Positions 8,645 to 18,605 of a stretch of 64,000 bases of DNA are shown here, in pieces. Position 1 is the stretch's first letter. Every line of letters begins with the position of its first letter. The notes beneath the pieces are model-generated. The model had not been told where the DNA came from and made no database searches. It worked only from the letters and a program-made list of their open reading frames with translations. The position numbers and the translations under genes were made by a program. The stretch comes from Leptolyngbya sp. PCC 6406 (GTDB lineage: Bacteria; Cyanobacteriota; Cyanobacteriia; Phormidesmidales; Phormidesmidaceae), in NCBI RefSeq assembly GCF_000332095.2, contig NZ_KI913949.1, positions 3,199,715 to 3,263,714 on the forward strand, given 5' to 3'.

Positions 8645-9037
8645 TTAGGACACCACCGCGACACATTCAATTTCTACCCGCACGTCCTTAGGCAGGCGAG
8701 CCACTTCGACACAGGCACGGGCTGGGGCATCGGTATCGCCAAAGTAGCGGGCATAGACTGCATTCATGGCGGCGAAATCGTTCATGTCCTTGAGGAAAAC
8801 GGAGGTTTTTACCACGGATCCAAGGCTAGCCCCTCCGGCCACTAGGATGGCCTGGAGATTGGCGATCGCTTGGTCTGTTTGGGCGGCGACATCATCACCC
8901 CCTACCAGCTCCCCGGTAACGGGATCAAGGGGAATTTGTCCTGCAACAAAGATCAGTGACCCTGAGGCCACAACGGCCTGATTGTAGGGGCCAACGGGGG
9001 CAGGGGCTTGGTCCGTGCGAATAATTTTGCGGGTCAT
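8645..9037 (-). CDS. ridA: RidA family enamine/imine deaminase
   Basis: From the ATG at 9037 the 130-residue protein begins [20 protein letters not shown] and ends GFxxVE-like with [11 protein letters not shown]. This is a complete RidA (YjgF/YER057c) protein. RidA hydrolyses reactive 2-aminoacrylate-type enamines to 2-ketoacids, protecting PLP enzymes. The signature Arg ([12 protein letters not shown]) is present. A TTG at 9088 would extend into the end of the Nudix gene and is rejected because the shorter start matches the family. It probably forms a two-gene unit with the Nudix gene 11 bp upstream. Confidence 0.9.
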   Translation of the reverse strand: MTRKIIRTDQAPAPVGPYNQAVVASGSLIFVAGQIPLDPVTGELVGGDDVAAQTDQAIANLQAILVAGGASLGSVVKTSVFLKDMNDFAAMNAVYARYFGDTDAPARACVEVARLPKDVRVEIECVAVVS

Positions 9038-9048
9038 GAACAAAGGGC

Positions 9049-9477
9049 CTAAATTCTGGGGCGGAGACCGTAATGGCGATACTGCCAATAATCGCGCAGG
9101 ATGCGATCGTGGTCAAAGCACAGGGGGGTGGGCAGTTCCCAAGGGTTGAATACCGTCAGACCCTTAGCATCGTCCCCCGCTTGGGGTTCCCCGGTGGCGG
9201 TGGCGAGGAAAACAATGCTGATGGTGTGTTGACGGGCGTCTCGGCTGGGGTCTGAGTAGACGTGAAATTGTTCTACTAGGGTGACCGCTAGGGCCGTTTC
9301 TTCCTGAGCTTCGCGAATAGCGGCGGTTTCTACCGCTTCTCCATAGTCCACGAAGCCCCCCGGTAGCGCCCACCCCCAGGGCTGATTCCGCCGCTCGATC
9401 AACACAATGGGACGATGGGGGCGATCGCGCAGTTCAATAATCAGGTCCACTGTGGGGGCGGGGTTGCGATAGGCCAT
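9049..9477 (-). CDS. NUDIX hydrolase
   Basis: The 142-residue protein has a complete Nudix box: [10 protein letters not shown] followed by [14 protein letters not shown] (G-x5-E-x7-REUxEExxU). This motif binds the Mg2+ that drives hydrolysis of a nucleoside diphosphate linked to another moiety. The N-terminus [15 protein letters not shown] begins the fold and the length is typical. The exact substrate cannot be predicted from sequence; candidates include ADP-ribose and oxidised nucleotides. ridA lies just downstream on the same strand. Confidence 0.88.
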   Translation of the reverse strand: MAYRNPAPTVDLIIELRDRPHRPIVLIERRNQPWGWALPGGFVDYGEAVETAAIREAQEETALAVTLVEQFHVYSDPSRDARQHTISIVFLATATGEPQAGDDAKGLTVFNPWELPTPLCFDHDRILRDYWQYRHYGLRPRI

Positions 9478-9747
9478 GGTTGGGGATCCCTCCGGAGCAT
9501 AGGGTATGGGCGCGTCTTCCAGCGTACCCTCTGATTCTGGCCCCTCAGGGGCGTTCTATATTCCACTGCCCAATCGCTTTGGAACAACCGCTTTAGGCCA
9601 CCCAAAAGCCGTCCTGCTAGGTTCTACAAGTATGGGTGCAAAGCCTTGCTCCGCCTATCTTTTTGAAGGCGCTCTAAACTCTGACAGATGAGGGGGATTT
9701 GGATAGAAACCCCGTGCTACAGTCAATGGGTTGTAACTGAAGAGCCG

Positions 9748-11262
9748 ATGCCTTTTCCACGTGCTAGCGGCATTCTCCTCCATCCCACATCCCTTCCAGG
9801 ACGCTTTGGCATGGGGGATGTTGGCCCTTGTGCCTATGAATTTGTTGATTTTTTAACGCAGACGGGTCAGCAGTTGTGGCAAATGTTGCCTTTGGGGCCA
9901 ACGGGGCATGGTAACTCGCCCTATATGTCCTACTCTGCGATGGCGGGAAACCACTTTTTGATCAGTTTGGAGCAATTGCGCGATCGCGATTTGCTGACCC
10001 AAGCGGATCTAGACAGCCTGCCAGATTTTCCAGAAGATTGGGTAGATTTCTCTGCCGTCATGCCCGCTAAGCTGCACCTGTTGGAAAAGGCGGCGGCGGC
10101 ATTTCAGCATCAAGCCTCGGCGGAGGATCGGGCTGAATTTGATGAATTTTGTGCTGATCGGGCCTTTTGGCTAGATAACTATGCCTTTTTTATGGCCTTG
10201 AAACGGGTTCATAATGGCGCGAGTTGGACGGAGTGGGATCCGGCTATCGCCCGTCGCAAACCTGAGGCCATGGCCCAGTGGCGCGAGAAACTGGCCCCGC
10301 TGATCGATATGCATCGGTACTTGCAGTTCGAGTTCTATCGCCAGTGGAGCAGCCTCAAGAAATACGCTAATGAGAACCATATCCAGATTATTGGTGACAA
10401 GCCTATCTATGTCGCCCATGACAGTGTGGATGTGTGGGCCTTTCCCCATAACTTTATGGTGGATGAGGAAACCCTAGCACCATCGGAGATGGCCGGGGTG
10501 CCGCCGGATTATTTCAGTGAGACAGGGCAACTCTGGGGCAATCCCACCTATAACTGGGACGCTGTGGAAAAACAGGGATTTCGCTGGTGGCTCCAGCGCC
10601 TCAAGGCATTGCTGGACTATGTGGATCTGATTCGCATTGACCATTTCCGGGGGTTCCAAGCCTATTGGGCCGTACCCGAGGGAGAAACCACCGCCATGAA
10701 TGGGAAATGGGTCGAGGCTCCTGGAGAAGCATTTTTCAACACGGTGAAGGCGGAGTTGGGCAGCCTACCCATCTTGGCTGAAGATCTGGGGGTGATTACG
10801 CCAGAGGTGGAAGCGCTGCGGGATCAGTTTGATTTCCCTGGCATGAAGATCCTGCAATTTGCCTTTGGTGGGGACCACATGAATCCCTATCTACCCTTCA
10901 ACTATGGGCGGAATTTTCTGGTCTATACGGGCACCCACGATAACGATACGACGGTGGGTTGGTTCAATCAGGTGGGGGACTATGAGCGCGATCGCATTTA
11001 TCGCTACCTGGGGCATCTCGGTGAGGATGGCATTCATTGGGCCATGATTCGTCTAGCCCTCACCTCCATCGCCAATCAGGCCATCGTCCCCCTTCAGGAT
11101 CTTTTGGGTCTAGATAGTTCTGCCCGCATGAATTCCCCCGGAAAACCCGATGGCAACTGGGGCTGGCGCTATCGTCAATCAGTGTTGGATGAACAGGTGC
11201 GCGATCGCCTGCGGGAACTCACCCGTCTAACGGGCCGCGCCCCCCGCCACTGGTATTCCTAA
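9748..11262 (+). CDS. malQ: 4-alpha-glucanotransferase (amylomaltase)
   Basis: The protein (504 residues from the ATG at 9748) is a GH77 enzyme. It starts MPFPRASGILLHPTSLPG and contains GDKPIYVAHDSVDVWA, LIRIDHFRGF (nucleophile Asp), ILAEDLGVITPEV (acid/base Glu) and GTHDNDTTVGW (third acidic residue). It transfers alpha-1,4-glucan segments between maltodextrins, as part of glycogen turnover. An upstream in-frame ATG at 9688 would add 20 residues that do not look like the family N-terminus. The gene stands alone; the 270 bp upstream hold nothing recognised. Confidence 0.94.
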   Translation: MPFPRASGILLHPTSLPGRFGMGDVGPCAYEFVDFLTQTGQQLWQMLPLGPTGHGNSPYMSYSAMAGNHFLISLEQLRDRDLLTQADLDSLPDFPEDWVDFSAVMPAKLHLLEKAAAAFQHQASAEDRAEFDEFCADRAFWLDNYAFFMALKRVHNGASWTEWDPAIARRKPEAMAQWREKLAPLIDMHRYLQFEFYRQWSSLKKYANENHIQIIGDKPIYVAHDSVDVWAFPHNFMVDEETLAPSEMAGVPPDYFSETGQLWGNPTYNWDAVEKQGFRWWLQRLKALLDYVDLIRIDHFRGFQAYWAVPEGETTAMNGKWVEAPGEAFFNTVKAELGSLPILAEDLGVITPEVEALRDQFDFPGMKILQFAFGGDHMNPYLPFNYGRNFLVYTGTHDNDTTVGWFNQVGDYERDRIYRYLGHLGEDGIHWAMIRLALTSIANQAIVPLQDLLGLDSSARMNSPGKPDGNWGWRYRQSVLDEQVRDRLRELTRLTGRAPRHWYS

Positions 11263-11309
11263 TGTCCTGTCGAGATATGAGGTCGGGCGCATCTCAACTT
11301 TTGCAAACC

Positions 11310-11415
11310 TATAGCGGTTCTCACTCGGGTTAAGTACAGGCAAGGGGCTTAAGCCCCTTGTTCCCCGAATTGCCATCAAGTTGAGCTGTACCTCATCCAT
11401 TAGGGAACCGCTATA
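11310..11415. repeat. Palindromic MITE-like element with TATAGCGGTTC ends
   Basis: The element begins TATAGCGGTTC and ends GAACCGCTATA, and its inner arms match again (GTACAG / CTGTAC). A perfect 20-bp palindrome, CAAGGGGCTTAAGCCCCTTG, sits in the middle at 11341-11360. It could fold into a long hairpin and lies between malQ and the convergent YeeE/YedE genes. Related ends are seen near 21356 and 41546. Confidence 0.7.
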
Positions 11416-11526
11416 CGGCCCCACCCTTTCCCCAGGGTGGGCGCAGAATGGCTAGCAATACCAAGTCCAGCTCGAAATCTGGAGATTCCCCACCGGGAAA
11501 ACTCTACTTCTGGACTTGGGCAAGAT

Positions 11527-11949
11527 TTATTTAGCTGGAATCCTCTTGGACAGCGCTTGATAACTCAGTGACCCGGCGATCAGAGAAAGCAGGAATAGAA
11601 CTGGGTTCCAAATACCCAGGGTCAAAGCGGCAATGCCGGGACCAGGGCAATACCCCGCAATACCCCAGCCAATGCCAAATAGAGCCGCCCCCCCTAATAG
11701 AACGGGGTCAATAGTATTGCGACTGGGCAGGTAAAAACGACCTCCCAGCAAGGGATGGGAACGTTTGAGAATAAACCGAAACGTGATGAGGGTGACGATA
11801 ACGGCACCCCCCATGGCAAAGGCTAGGGTCGGATCCCAGGCTCCTGCCAGATCCAGGAACCCGAGGACGCGATCGCGATCCATCATTTGAGAGATGCCTA
11901 AACCGAGGCCAAACATCAATCCCGACAGTAGGGCAGTGAGTTGATACAT
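11527..11949 (-). CDS. YeeE/YedE family sulfur transporter, C-terminal half protein
   Basis: The 140-residue, strongly hydrophobic protein has about four membrane helices. It contains LSGLMFGLGLGISQM near the start and GIGWGIAGYCPGPGIAAL, the conserved Cys-containing loop of the YeeE/YedE (DUF6691) fold. Full-length members such as TsuA import thiosulfate by passing it along conserved Cys residues. In split versions two half-proteins act together. The ATG at 11949 is preferred to a TTG at 11958. The partner half lies 15 bp upstream. Thiosulfate or sulfide handling is inferred from family only. Confidence 0.82.
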   Translation of the reverse strand: MYQLTALLSGLMFGLGLGISQMMDRDRVLGFLDLAGAWDPTLAFAMGGAVIVTLITFRFILKRSHPLLGGRFYLPSRNTIDPVLLGGAALFGIGWGIAGYCPGPGIAALTLGIWNPVLFLLSLIAGSLSYQALSKRIPAK

Positions 11950-11964
11950 GGGTTGCAATTTTTT

Positions 11965-12387
11965 TTAAAAGGCCAAGAGATGACGGGTGACAAAGACCGT
12001 GACAATACCACTCGCCATAAACGTGAGGACCGCTGCAAGGGAGCGTCCCGAAAGCCGTCCGAGGCCACAGACCCCATGGCCACTGGTACAGCCATTGCCC
12101 ATACGTGTCCCAAAGCCCACCAAAAAGCCGCCTAGCACCATCGCCACTGGCGCAAATTGGGAAACAGGGGTGGGCTGGGGGGCCAAGAGATATTCGTAGA
12201 GTCCCGCCCCAGCCAAGAGACCTGCTAGAAACCACCAGCGCCACTGTTCAGCCCGAGTAAAACCTAGGGCTCCGTTGATCATGCCGCTGATGCCCGCAAT
12301 TCGTCCATTTAGGGCTAGGAGTAGGGTGGCACTGAGGCCAATCAGCCCCCCCCCAACTAATCCGCCTAGCCAATGCACGTTCGCCAT
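11965..12387 (-). CDS. YeeE/YedE family sulfur transporter, N-terminal half protein
   Basis: The 140-residue membrane protein starts MANVHWLGGLVGGGLIGLS and carries GFGTRMGNGCTSGHGVCGLG, the signature Cys loop of the YeeE/YedE family. About four or five membrane segments are visible. The ATG at 12387 has AGAGGA seven bases upstream, a better start than the in-frame TTG-type codon 36 bases earlier. It precedes the second half-transporter by 15 bp, and together they should form a sulfur-compound permease. Two adjacent palindromes about 60-80 bp upstream could be an operator. Confidence 0.85.
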   Translation of the reverse strand: MANVHWLGGLVGGGLIGLSATLLLALNGRIAGISGMINGALGFTRAEQWRWWFLAGLLAGAGLYEYLLAPQPTPVSQFAPVAMVLGGFLVGFGTRMGNGCTSGHGVCGLGRLSGRSLAAVLTFMASGIVTVFVTRHLLAF

Positions 12388-12445
12388 AGTATCTTCCTCT
12401 GGAATTTCGCTAAGCTTGACCAACTGGGCAAATTTAGACTATCTG

Positions 12446-12465
12446 ACTATATAGTAATATATATT
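12446..12465. promoter_or_regulatory. Two adjacent 10-bp palindromes upstream of YeeE/YedE pair
   Basis: ACTATATAGT (12446-12455) is followed directly by AATATATATT (12456-12465), both perfect palindromes, in an AT-rich stretch upstream of the transporter pair. AT-rich dyads are typical operators of ArsR/BigR-type sulfide sensors, which often control such transporters, but no such regulator gene is in the window. The same bases could simply hold a promoter -10 region. Confidence 0.3.
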
Positions 12466-12576
12466 CCATCTGAATTACCCGACAAAACTAGGCCAGTTTC
12501 AGGGCACCTTTCCTAGATACGGAACTTGCAGGAAAATAACATACCCCCGGATCGGACTTGCTCCCTAAAGACGCCA

Positions 12577-15480
12577 TTACAGGTGGGCGCAGCCTGAGCG
12601 TCTCACCACTAGCTTTTCAGCCTCCAACCACACAAAAACGAGGGCACTAAAGCCAAAACACACCGCCAACTCCAGCCCCGACATCACCTGGAGCCCGAAA
12701 AACTCCTGGAGCGGCGGCACATAAACCACCAGCACTTGCAGCCCCGTGGTCAGGAGCACCGCACCCCACACATAGGGGTTCGAGAGGGGGCTAAGCTGTA
12801 CTGTCAATTGAGTTTCAGAACGGGCCGCTAAGGCGTGGCCCATCTGAGCCAGACAAAGGGTGGTAAACACCATCGTCTTCCAGGTGTCGGGGTCGCCAGT
12901 ATAGGCGGCGCTGTGGGTATGGTCATAGGCCCAGCCCATCAGCCCAATGGTGAGCACTGCCAGCACAATTCCCACCCGCACCATATAGGCTCCCAGCCCC
13001 CGAGAAAAAATGCTTTCCCTGGGGTTGTAGGGTGGGCGTTGCATGATATTCGGCTCGGCGGGCTCCATCGCCAACGCCAGCGCGGGCACGCCATCGGTGA
13101 CCAGATTCATCCAGAGGATTTGCAGGGGCGACAGGGGTACGCCCCCCAGCCCCATCAAAGGTGCAGCGGCGATCGTCAGCACCTCCCCAATGTTGCTGCC
13201 CAGAATGTATTTGATAAAGCGGCGAATATTGTCGTATACCACCCGGCCTTCCTCTGTGGCGGCGACGATGGTGGCAAAATTGTCATCCAGCAGCACCATA
13301 TCGCTGGCTTCTTTGCTGACATCGGTGCCGGTGATGCCCATGGCGATGCCGATATCCGCCTGCTTCAGCGCCGGGGCGTCGTTTACACCATCCCCGGTCA
13401 TGGCGACAAATTCTCCTCGTCGCTGGAGTGCCTGCACAATCCGCAGCTTGTGTTCTGGAGCCACACGGGCATAGACGTTGATGTGGGAGACCGTTTCCTC
13501 TAGTTCCTCGGCAGTAAGGCGGGCAAGCTCTTGTCCCGTTAAGCTCTTGTCCCCCGGTTGGGCAATGCCTAGATCAAGTGCGATCGCATGGGCAGTTAGG
13601 GGATGATCCCCCGTAATCATGATGGGGCGAATGCCTGCCTGCCGACATTGGGCCACTGCCACCCGCACCTCGGGTCGAGGTGCATCCAACATCCCCACCA
13701 GCCCCAGCCAGATCAGGTCATGCTCCTCCGTCTCCAAGTCCAGGTCTGGGGAGACGGTCGCCAAGGGGCGCAGGGCAAACCCCAGTACCCGCAGACCCTG
13801 AGCCGCCAGCGCTCCATTGTGGGCCAGGATTTGCTGCCGCAGGTCCGAGTCTAGGGGCATGGGGGTGCCATTCCCACTGCTTTCCTGACTGGCATATATG
13901 CTCCGGCATCGCTCCAGCACTAATTCTGGAGACCCCTTGGTCAGGAGAATCGGGGTACCTGGGGGGGAGGGCAATGGTGCATCAGTGGCGGACGAGTCAG
14001 CGGGAACCTGCACCACAACGCTCATACGCTTGCGCTCGGCGGTGAAGGGAATTTCTCCAATCCGGGGGTAGCGGTGGGTCAGGTCAGCCTGTTGATAGCC
14101 CCCTTTGCCGGCGAGGGAGAGCAATGCCCCTTCCGTGGGGTCGCCCAGGATCGTCCACAGGCTACCTTCATGTTGGAGGGTGGCATCGTTGCAGAGCACG
14201 CAGGTTGCCATCAGTGCTGATAGGGTCGGATAGTCCTGGGTCAACAGGGTCTCTTGGGATCGATCTAGTTCCCCAGCAGTAGCGTCGCCCATGAGGATTT
14301 TGCCGTCCCCCTGTCGAATCTCACCGTAGGGGGCATAGCCTTCGCCGCCGATGTGAAACTGGGTTTCGGGAGTCTGGACCGTCTGCACCACCATTTTGTT
14401 TTGGGTTAGGGTGCCCGTCTTGTCCGAGCAGATGGTGGTGACGGAGCCCAGGGTTTCAACGGCGGGAAGTTTGCGAATCAGGGCATGGCGGCGCACCATG
14501 CGTTGGGTGCCCAGGGCCAGGGTCACGGTGATCACGGCGGGGAGTCCCTCGGGCACCACTGCCACTGCCATGCTGAGGGAAACCTCTAGGAGATCGTCAA
14601 ATAGGCTGAGGTCGCCGGTGCGCACCAGCCCCACGATGACGACTAGGGTCACCAGGGCCAGAGACCCCGAGACGAGGACGTTCCCCAACTGGGCCATGCG
14701 CTGCTGGAGGGGGGTGGATTCTGTTTCTACAGCTTGGAGTAGGGCGGCAATCTGACCCAGTTCGGTGGTCATTCCCGTCTGGGTGACGAGGACTGTCCCC
14801 CGCCCCTGAACCACTTCAGTGCCTTGAAAAACGAGATTGAGGCGATCCCCGAGGGCCAGATCGGCGGGGAGCGGTGCCTCCGCCTGTTTGACCACTGCTT
14901 CTGCTTCCCCCGTCAGGGTGGCCTCTCGAATTTGGAGATGGATGGCCTCCAGTAAGCGGCCATCGGCGGGGACTTGTGCCCCTGCTTCCAGGAGTAAAAT
15001 ATCCCCCGGCACCAGGGTTTGGGCCTCGACCTCCTGGGTCTGATCTCCCCGGATCACCCGGACTCGGGAAGGGGTCATGGTCTTGAGGGCGGCGAGGGCT
15101 TTTTCGGCTCGGCTCTCTTGCAGATAGCCCAGTAGTCCGTTCAGCACCACAATGGCAAAAATTGCGATCGCATCCTTAGGAAAGCTCCCCTGGCGCACAT
15201 CCAGCACCAGAGACACCAGGGCCACCGCAATCAACATCAGCAGCATGATGTTCTTAAACTGGTCCCACAGAATGATCCAGGGACTGCGAAGCACACTGTC
15301 CCGCAGTTCATTCAAGCCATAGTGCTGTTGACGGTGGCTGATCTCCGCCGCACTTAGCCCCTGAACCCGACTTTCCAGGACACCCATTGCCTGCTGGGGG
15401 GTCATCGTATGCCAGACAGGAAAAACCGCTGCCGTCGTTTTAGGAAGCGATTTGGGGTTGGAAAAGGGTGGGGGAATCAT
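12577..15480 (-). CDS. P-type cation-transporting ATPase, Ca2+ (P2A) type
   Basis: The 967-residue membrane pump has every P-ATPase landmark: an N-terminal cation-ATPase domain, the TGEA actuator motif, [15 protein letters not shown] in the ion-binding helix, the phosphorylated Asp in [13 protein letters not shown] (about residue 355), and the hinge [13 protein letters not shown] (about residue 700). Four to five C-terminal helices follow. PEGLP with [10 protein letters not shown] and [12 protein letters not shown] fits the Ca2+/Mn2+-exporting P2A group (PacL-like). An alternative start lies 25 codons in. It is monocistronic by position. Ca2+ specificity is inferred from family resemblance. 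Confidence 0.92.
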   Translation of the reverse strand: MIPPPFSNPKSLPKTTAAVFPVWHTMTPQQAMGVLESRVQGLSAAEISHRQQHYGLNELRDSVLRSPWIILWDQFKNIMLLMLIAVALVSLVLDVRQGSFPKDAIAIFAIVVLNGLLGYLQESRAEKALAALKTMTPSRVRVIRGDQTQEVEAQTLVPGDILLLEAGAQVPADGRLLEAIHLQIREATLTGEAEAVVKQAEAPLPADLALGDRLNLVFQGTEVVQGRGTVLVTQTGMTTELGQIAALLQAVETESTPLQQRMAQLGNVLVSGSLALVTLVVIVGLVRTGDLSLFDDLLEVSLSMAVAVVPEGLPAVITVTLALGTQRMVRRHALIRKLPAVETLGSVTTICSDKTGTLTQNKMVVQTVQTPETQFHIGGEGYAPYGEIRQGDGKILMGDATAGELDRSQETLLTQDYPTLSALMATCVLCNDATLQHEGSLWTILGDPTEGALLSLAGKGGYQQADLTHRYPRIGEIPFTAERKRMSVVVQVPADSSATDAPLPSPPGTPILLTKGSPELVLERCRSIYASQESSGNGTPMPLDSDLRQQILAHNGALAAQGLRVLGFALRPLATVSPDLDLETEEHDLIWLGLVGMLDAPRPEVRVAVAQCRQAGIRPIMITGDHPLTAHAIALDLGIAQPGDKSLTGQELARLTAEELEETVSHINVYARVAPEHKLRIVQALQRRGEFVAMTGDGVNDAPALKQADIGIAMGITGTDVSKEASDMVLLDDNFATIVAATEEGRVVYDNIRRFIKYILGSNIGEVLTIAAAPLMGLGGVPLSPLQILWMNLVTDGVPALALAMEPAEPNIMQRPPYNPRESIFSRGLGAYMVRVGIVLAVLTIGLMGWAYDHTHSAAYTGDPDTWKTMVFTTLCLAQMGHALAARSETQLTVQLSPLSNPYVWGAVLLTTGLQVLVVYVPPLQEFFGLQVMSGLELAVCFGFSALVFVWLEAEKLVVRRSGCAHL

Positions 15481-15568
15481 GGGAATGTATGACCTTAGAA
15501 AACGGATGCTACTATCGACAAGTGCCTAATAGACCTTTATAGCACTAAAAAATAGTGTTAACTTTTCG

Positions 15569-16666
15569 GTGGTTCCCCAACCCTTTATTCCCCAAGCCCT
15601 AATTAGTCGAGAAATAGAACTGGCCCAGGTACGTGACCTGTTGCAGCAAGATCGGGATTTTGTCGTGACCGGGCCACCGGGTATTGGGCGGCGGACCCTC
15701 ATTCGCGCAGCGGTCCAGCAGTTGGGCTCCCGAATTCTGGAGATTGACTGTCTGCGCTGCCGCAACAGTGGACAATTTCTGCGATTTTTAGCGGATAGCA
15801 TTACCCAGGTATTTTCCGACCCTGTGGAACTGGGGTACATCCAGCAGTGGAGCCTGCCCCAACCCCTGACCCTAGATCAAGTCCTCTCCTCTCCAGCCCG
15901 CCTTCTATGGCCCACGCCATCGGGGAAAGAGTGGCCACTGTTTACGGGTCTGTTGACGTTGCCCCAGCAGCTTGCCGAATGGTTGGACTGCCAAGTGGTG
16001 ATTGTCTTTCACAACTTTCCCCATATCCGTTCTTGGGATCGCCAGGGCAAGTGGGAGAGCTACCTGCGGCAGGAAATCCAGAGCCAGAGTCGGGTGAGCT
16101 ACACCCTGATTTCGACGGTGGCAGAGCCCTGGATGTATGTCAGCCATCTCCCGGTCATTTCCCTCTCTCCCCTCAGCGATCGGGAATTGCAGCCCTGGCT
16201 GATCTCAACCCTAGGGGCAGTGGGGCTGGTTTTGGATGCCGATAGTCCAGCTCTAGATTTGTTTCTGAGCTATATCCAGGGCCATGTTAACGATGCCACC
16301 AGTCTGGCTCACCGCCTCTGGCTGGAGGTCCGAGCCAATGGAGATATGGAGGGTCAGAGGGTGATTCAGGCCCATCAAGTTCAGGGCAGTATGTTGGCCC
16401 TAGTACAGGATATGGCCACGACCTTCGAGGCATTGTTGCTGTTGTTGCCCCTCACCCAAGCAAGGGTGCTAGAGAGTTTGGCCCTGGACCCCACCGAGAG
16501 TCCTCAGGCCCAAGCCTATATCAAGAAACACCAACTCTCCCGAGGGGGCGGACTCCAGGGGGCGCTTAACAGCCTGGAGCATAAGGGGCTGATCTACGGT
16601 CCCCAATTGGGCTACCGCATTGCCCTGCCTTTGCTGGATTTTTGGCTCAAGCGGCGCTTGACCTAG
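15569..16666 (+). CDS. AAA/STAND-like ATP-binding protein with unusual P-loop
   Basis: The 365-residue protein opens PQPFIPQALISREIELAQVRDLL and then has VVTGPPGIGRRTLIRAAV, where a Walker A loop should be. Arg replaces the Lys and also the following Ser/Thr position, so nucleotide binding may be weak or altered. A sensor-like stretch (VVIVFHNFPHI) and a winged-helix-like C-terminal end (LNSLEHKGLIYGPQLGYRIALPLLDFWL) follow, an arrangement seen in ORC-like or STAND ATPases. The function is unknown. The start is a GTG at 15569. It is divergent from the P-type ATPase gene and stands alone on its strand. Confidence 0.65.
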   Translation: MVPQPFIPQALISREIELAQVRDLLQQDRDFVVTGPPGIGRRTLIRAAVQQLGSRILEIDCLRCRNSGQFLRFLADSITQVFSDPVELGYIQQWSLPQPLTLDQVLSSPARLLWPTPSGKEWPLFTGLLTLPQQLAEWLDCQVVIVFHNFPHIRSWDRQGKWESYLRQEIQSQSRVSYTLISTVAEPWMYVSHLPVISLSPLSDRELQPWLISTLGAVGLVLDADSPALDLFLSYIQGHVNDATSLAHRLWLEVRANGDMEGQRVIQAHQVQGSMLALVQDMATTFEALLLLLPLTQARVLESLALDPTESPQAQAYIKKHQLSRGGGLQGALNSLEHKGLIYGPQLGYRIALPLLDFWLKRRLT

Positions 16667-17100
16667 GCGATCTCCGCCAACACCCCATCACGGGTCATCC
16701 GGCAATAAGGCACTGGGTCGGGCGGGTTTTGAGCCTCCCATTTGGGATTTCCCAGTAGACAAGAGCTAAACCCGCCCCTACGGGATCTCTATCCCCACAC
16801 CCCTCCCAACAGATCCAACTCTATAAGATAGTGCTAATCTCAGGAAGTGCATTCGCAAATGTACTTCAGCTAGTCAGCCTAATCCGGTGTCTGCACCGGA
16901 GCGGAGGATCCATTCCTTGGGGCGCATCCTGCTTTGGCAGGAGGGAGAACTCTGACTCCTAGCCCGTCAGCTAACTTCGTCGGCGTTGAGAGGAGACCAG
17001 CTCTAAAAGCTTTGCTTTTGAGCCTATCTCCGGGTTGCGATGACCCTTTGGGGCCGGTCCCTGACCATCGCGAAAAAACTACCCCATCCCAGGAGGCTCT
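16667..17100. other. Hairpin-rich intergenic stretch
   Basis: 434 bp without a convincing gene. From 16890 it holds consecutive hairpins: TCCGGTG/CACCGGA, TCCTGC/GCAGGA (16927-16942) and GCTC.AAAAGC/GCTTTT.GAGC (about 17001-17025). Near 17040-17067 lies CCCTTTGGGGCCGGTCCCTG then ACCAT, matching the repeat inserted into the diguanylate cyclase gene at about 7726. A weak open frame runs through part of it but has no family resemblance. It may be the relic of a mobile element or a structured RNA. Confidence 0.45.
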
Positions 17101-18447
17101 ATGGAGAGTTGGCAAGCCGTGGCGGCGTCAGCGGTATTTGTCGGTGTCCTTGTCTGCATTGCGACCGAATGGATCCAACTGACCATTGCGGCCATGTTAG
17201 GAGCAATGCTGTTGATGTTTCTCAACGTGATCACCCTATCCGAGGCAGCGGATTACATTGCTCGCAGCTATGCCACCCTGGCTCTATTTTTTGGGGTGAT
17301 GGTGATGGTGAGATCCTTTGAACCCACCCGCATCTTTGAATATCTCGCTACCCAGATCGTGCTCTTGGCCAAGGGGCAAGGGAAACGGCTGTTACTGGGC
17401 ATTGTGGCCATTACCACCCCCATCTGCGCGGTATTGCCCAATGCCACCACGGTAATGCTCCTGGCTCCGCTGATCCCTCCCATTGCCACAGAGTTGGGAG
17501 TGAATTTTGTGCCGCTGTTGATTTTGATGGTGCTGGTGGCCAACAGTGCTGGACTGTTGACCCTGGTGGGGGATCCGGCCACCTTCATCGTGGGGGATGC
17601 GATCAACATCAGCTTTTTGGACTACCTGCGAAATTTGAGTTTGGGAGGTGCGATCGCGGTTCTCGTGGTGACCCTGATGCTACCCGTGCTGTTTCCTGGC
17701 ATCTGGAAAAAGCAACTAAGCGACCTAGAGCACCTACCCCATCCCCAGATCAACCATCCCCGGATGTTAACCCTAGGCGGTCTTGTCGTTGCCCTAGTCC
17801 TACTCTTTTTTGTCATCGGCGAGTCCTTACCCCTCCCGATTTCCCCCGCCGCCGTTGCCCTCTTGGGAGCCGCCCTCTGTCTCTTACTCACCCACCACAG
17901 TCGCATCGACTCCATTCAAAACATCCTGCGGGATGTGGACTGGAGCACGCTAATTTTTTTCATGAGCGTATTCGTGCTGATCGGAGCCCTAGAGAAAACC
18001 GGCGTCCTCAGTGCCGCCTCTGGGGTCTTAGCCCTAGTACTAGGTCGTAATATTGCCCTTGGATCGATTCTCCTGTTGCTGCTGGTGGGGCTGCTCTCTA
18101 GCCTGGTGCCCAATATCCCCCTAGTGGTGGCTATGGTGCCGCTGCTGAAGGAGTATGTGGTAAATGTGGGGCTAGCCTCCTCTGATATTCTGGTCCCGGA
18201 CTTCTCTGGCGACCTACCAGTGGTGGTATTGCCCCTCTTCTACGCCATGATGTTTGGAGCCACCTTGGGGGGAAATGGAACTCTGGTGGGGGCTTCCTCT
18301 AATATTGTGGCGGCGGGTATTGCGGAGCAGCATGGCAAACGCATCTCCTTTCAAACCTTTTTGCAGTACGGTCTGCCTGTAACGGCGGTGCAGATTACCA
18401 CCGCTGGGGTGTATTTGCTAGTCCGCTTTTTGATCAATCCCGCCTAG
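17101..18447 (+). CDS. SLC13/ArsB-NhaD type anion permease
   Basis: The 448-residue protein has about eleven to twelve membrane helices. It shows the ion-transporter-superfamily pattern: ITTPICAVLPNATTVMLLAPLI in the first half, VGDPATFIVGDAI, and LGGNGTLVGASSNIVAAG in the second half. The latter two are the inverted-repeat 'GNxTLVGA' loops that bind the substrate anion or sodium. Such proteins include arsenite pumps, NhaD antiporters and sulfate or dicarboxylate permeases; the sequence does not decide among them. The ATG at 17101 follows AGGAGG-like bases. Its position 158 bp before sulfite reductase makes an inorganic sulfur substrate thinkable, as inference only. Confidence 0.82.
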   Translation: MESWQAVAASAVFVGVLVCIATEWIQLTIAAMLGAMLLMFLNVITLSEAADYIARSYATLALFFGVMVMVRSFEPTRIFEYLATQIVLLAKGQGKRLLLGIVAITTPICAVLPNATTVMLLAPLIPPIATELGVNFVPLLILMVLVANSAGLLTLVGDPATFIVGDAINISFLDYLRNLSLGGAIAVLVVTLMLPVLFPGIWKKQLSDLEHLPHPQINHPRMLTLGGLVVALVLLFFVIGESLPLPISPAAVALLGAALCLLLTHHSRIDSIQNILRDVDWSTLIFFMSVFVLIGALEKTGVLSAASGVLALVLGRNIALGSILLLLLVGLLSSLVPNIPLVVAMVPLLKEYVVNVGLASSDILVPDFSGDLPVVVLPLFYAMMFGATLGGNGTLVGASSNIVAAGIAEQHGKRISFQTFLQYGLPVTAVQITTAGVYLLVRFLINPA

Positions 18448-18605
18448 GGGCAAACCGGATCCAGTGTTAAGATTGGGTGTATTCACCTTAATCCCGACCG
18501 GATTACCGTACAATCGTCCAGAGCAGCCCTCGAAGGCCGTTCTCCCTAAGCGATTGCGGTGCCTCTCTTGTGCCGTAGATTTCCTCTGCATCCCCTAGGT
18601 TTGTC

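Noticed and set aside
11708-12244. Frame of 178 codons overlapping both YeeE/YedE genes
   Set aside because: It runs across the two real genes in another frame; those genes show clear family motifs.
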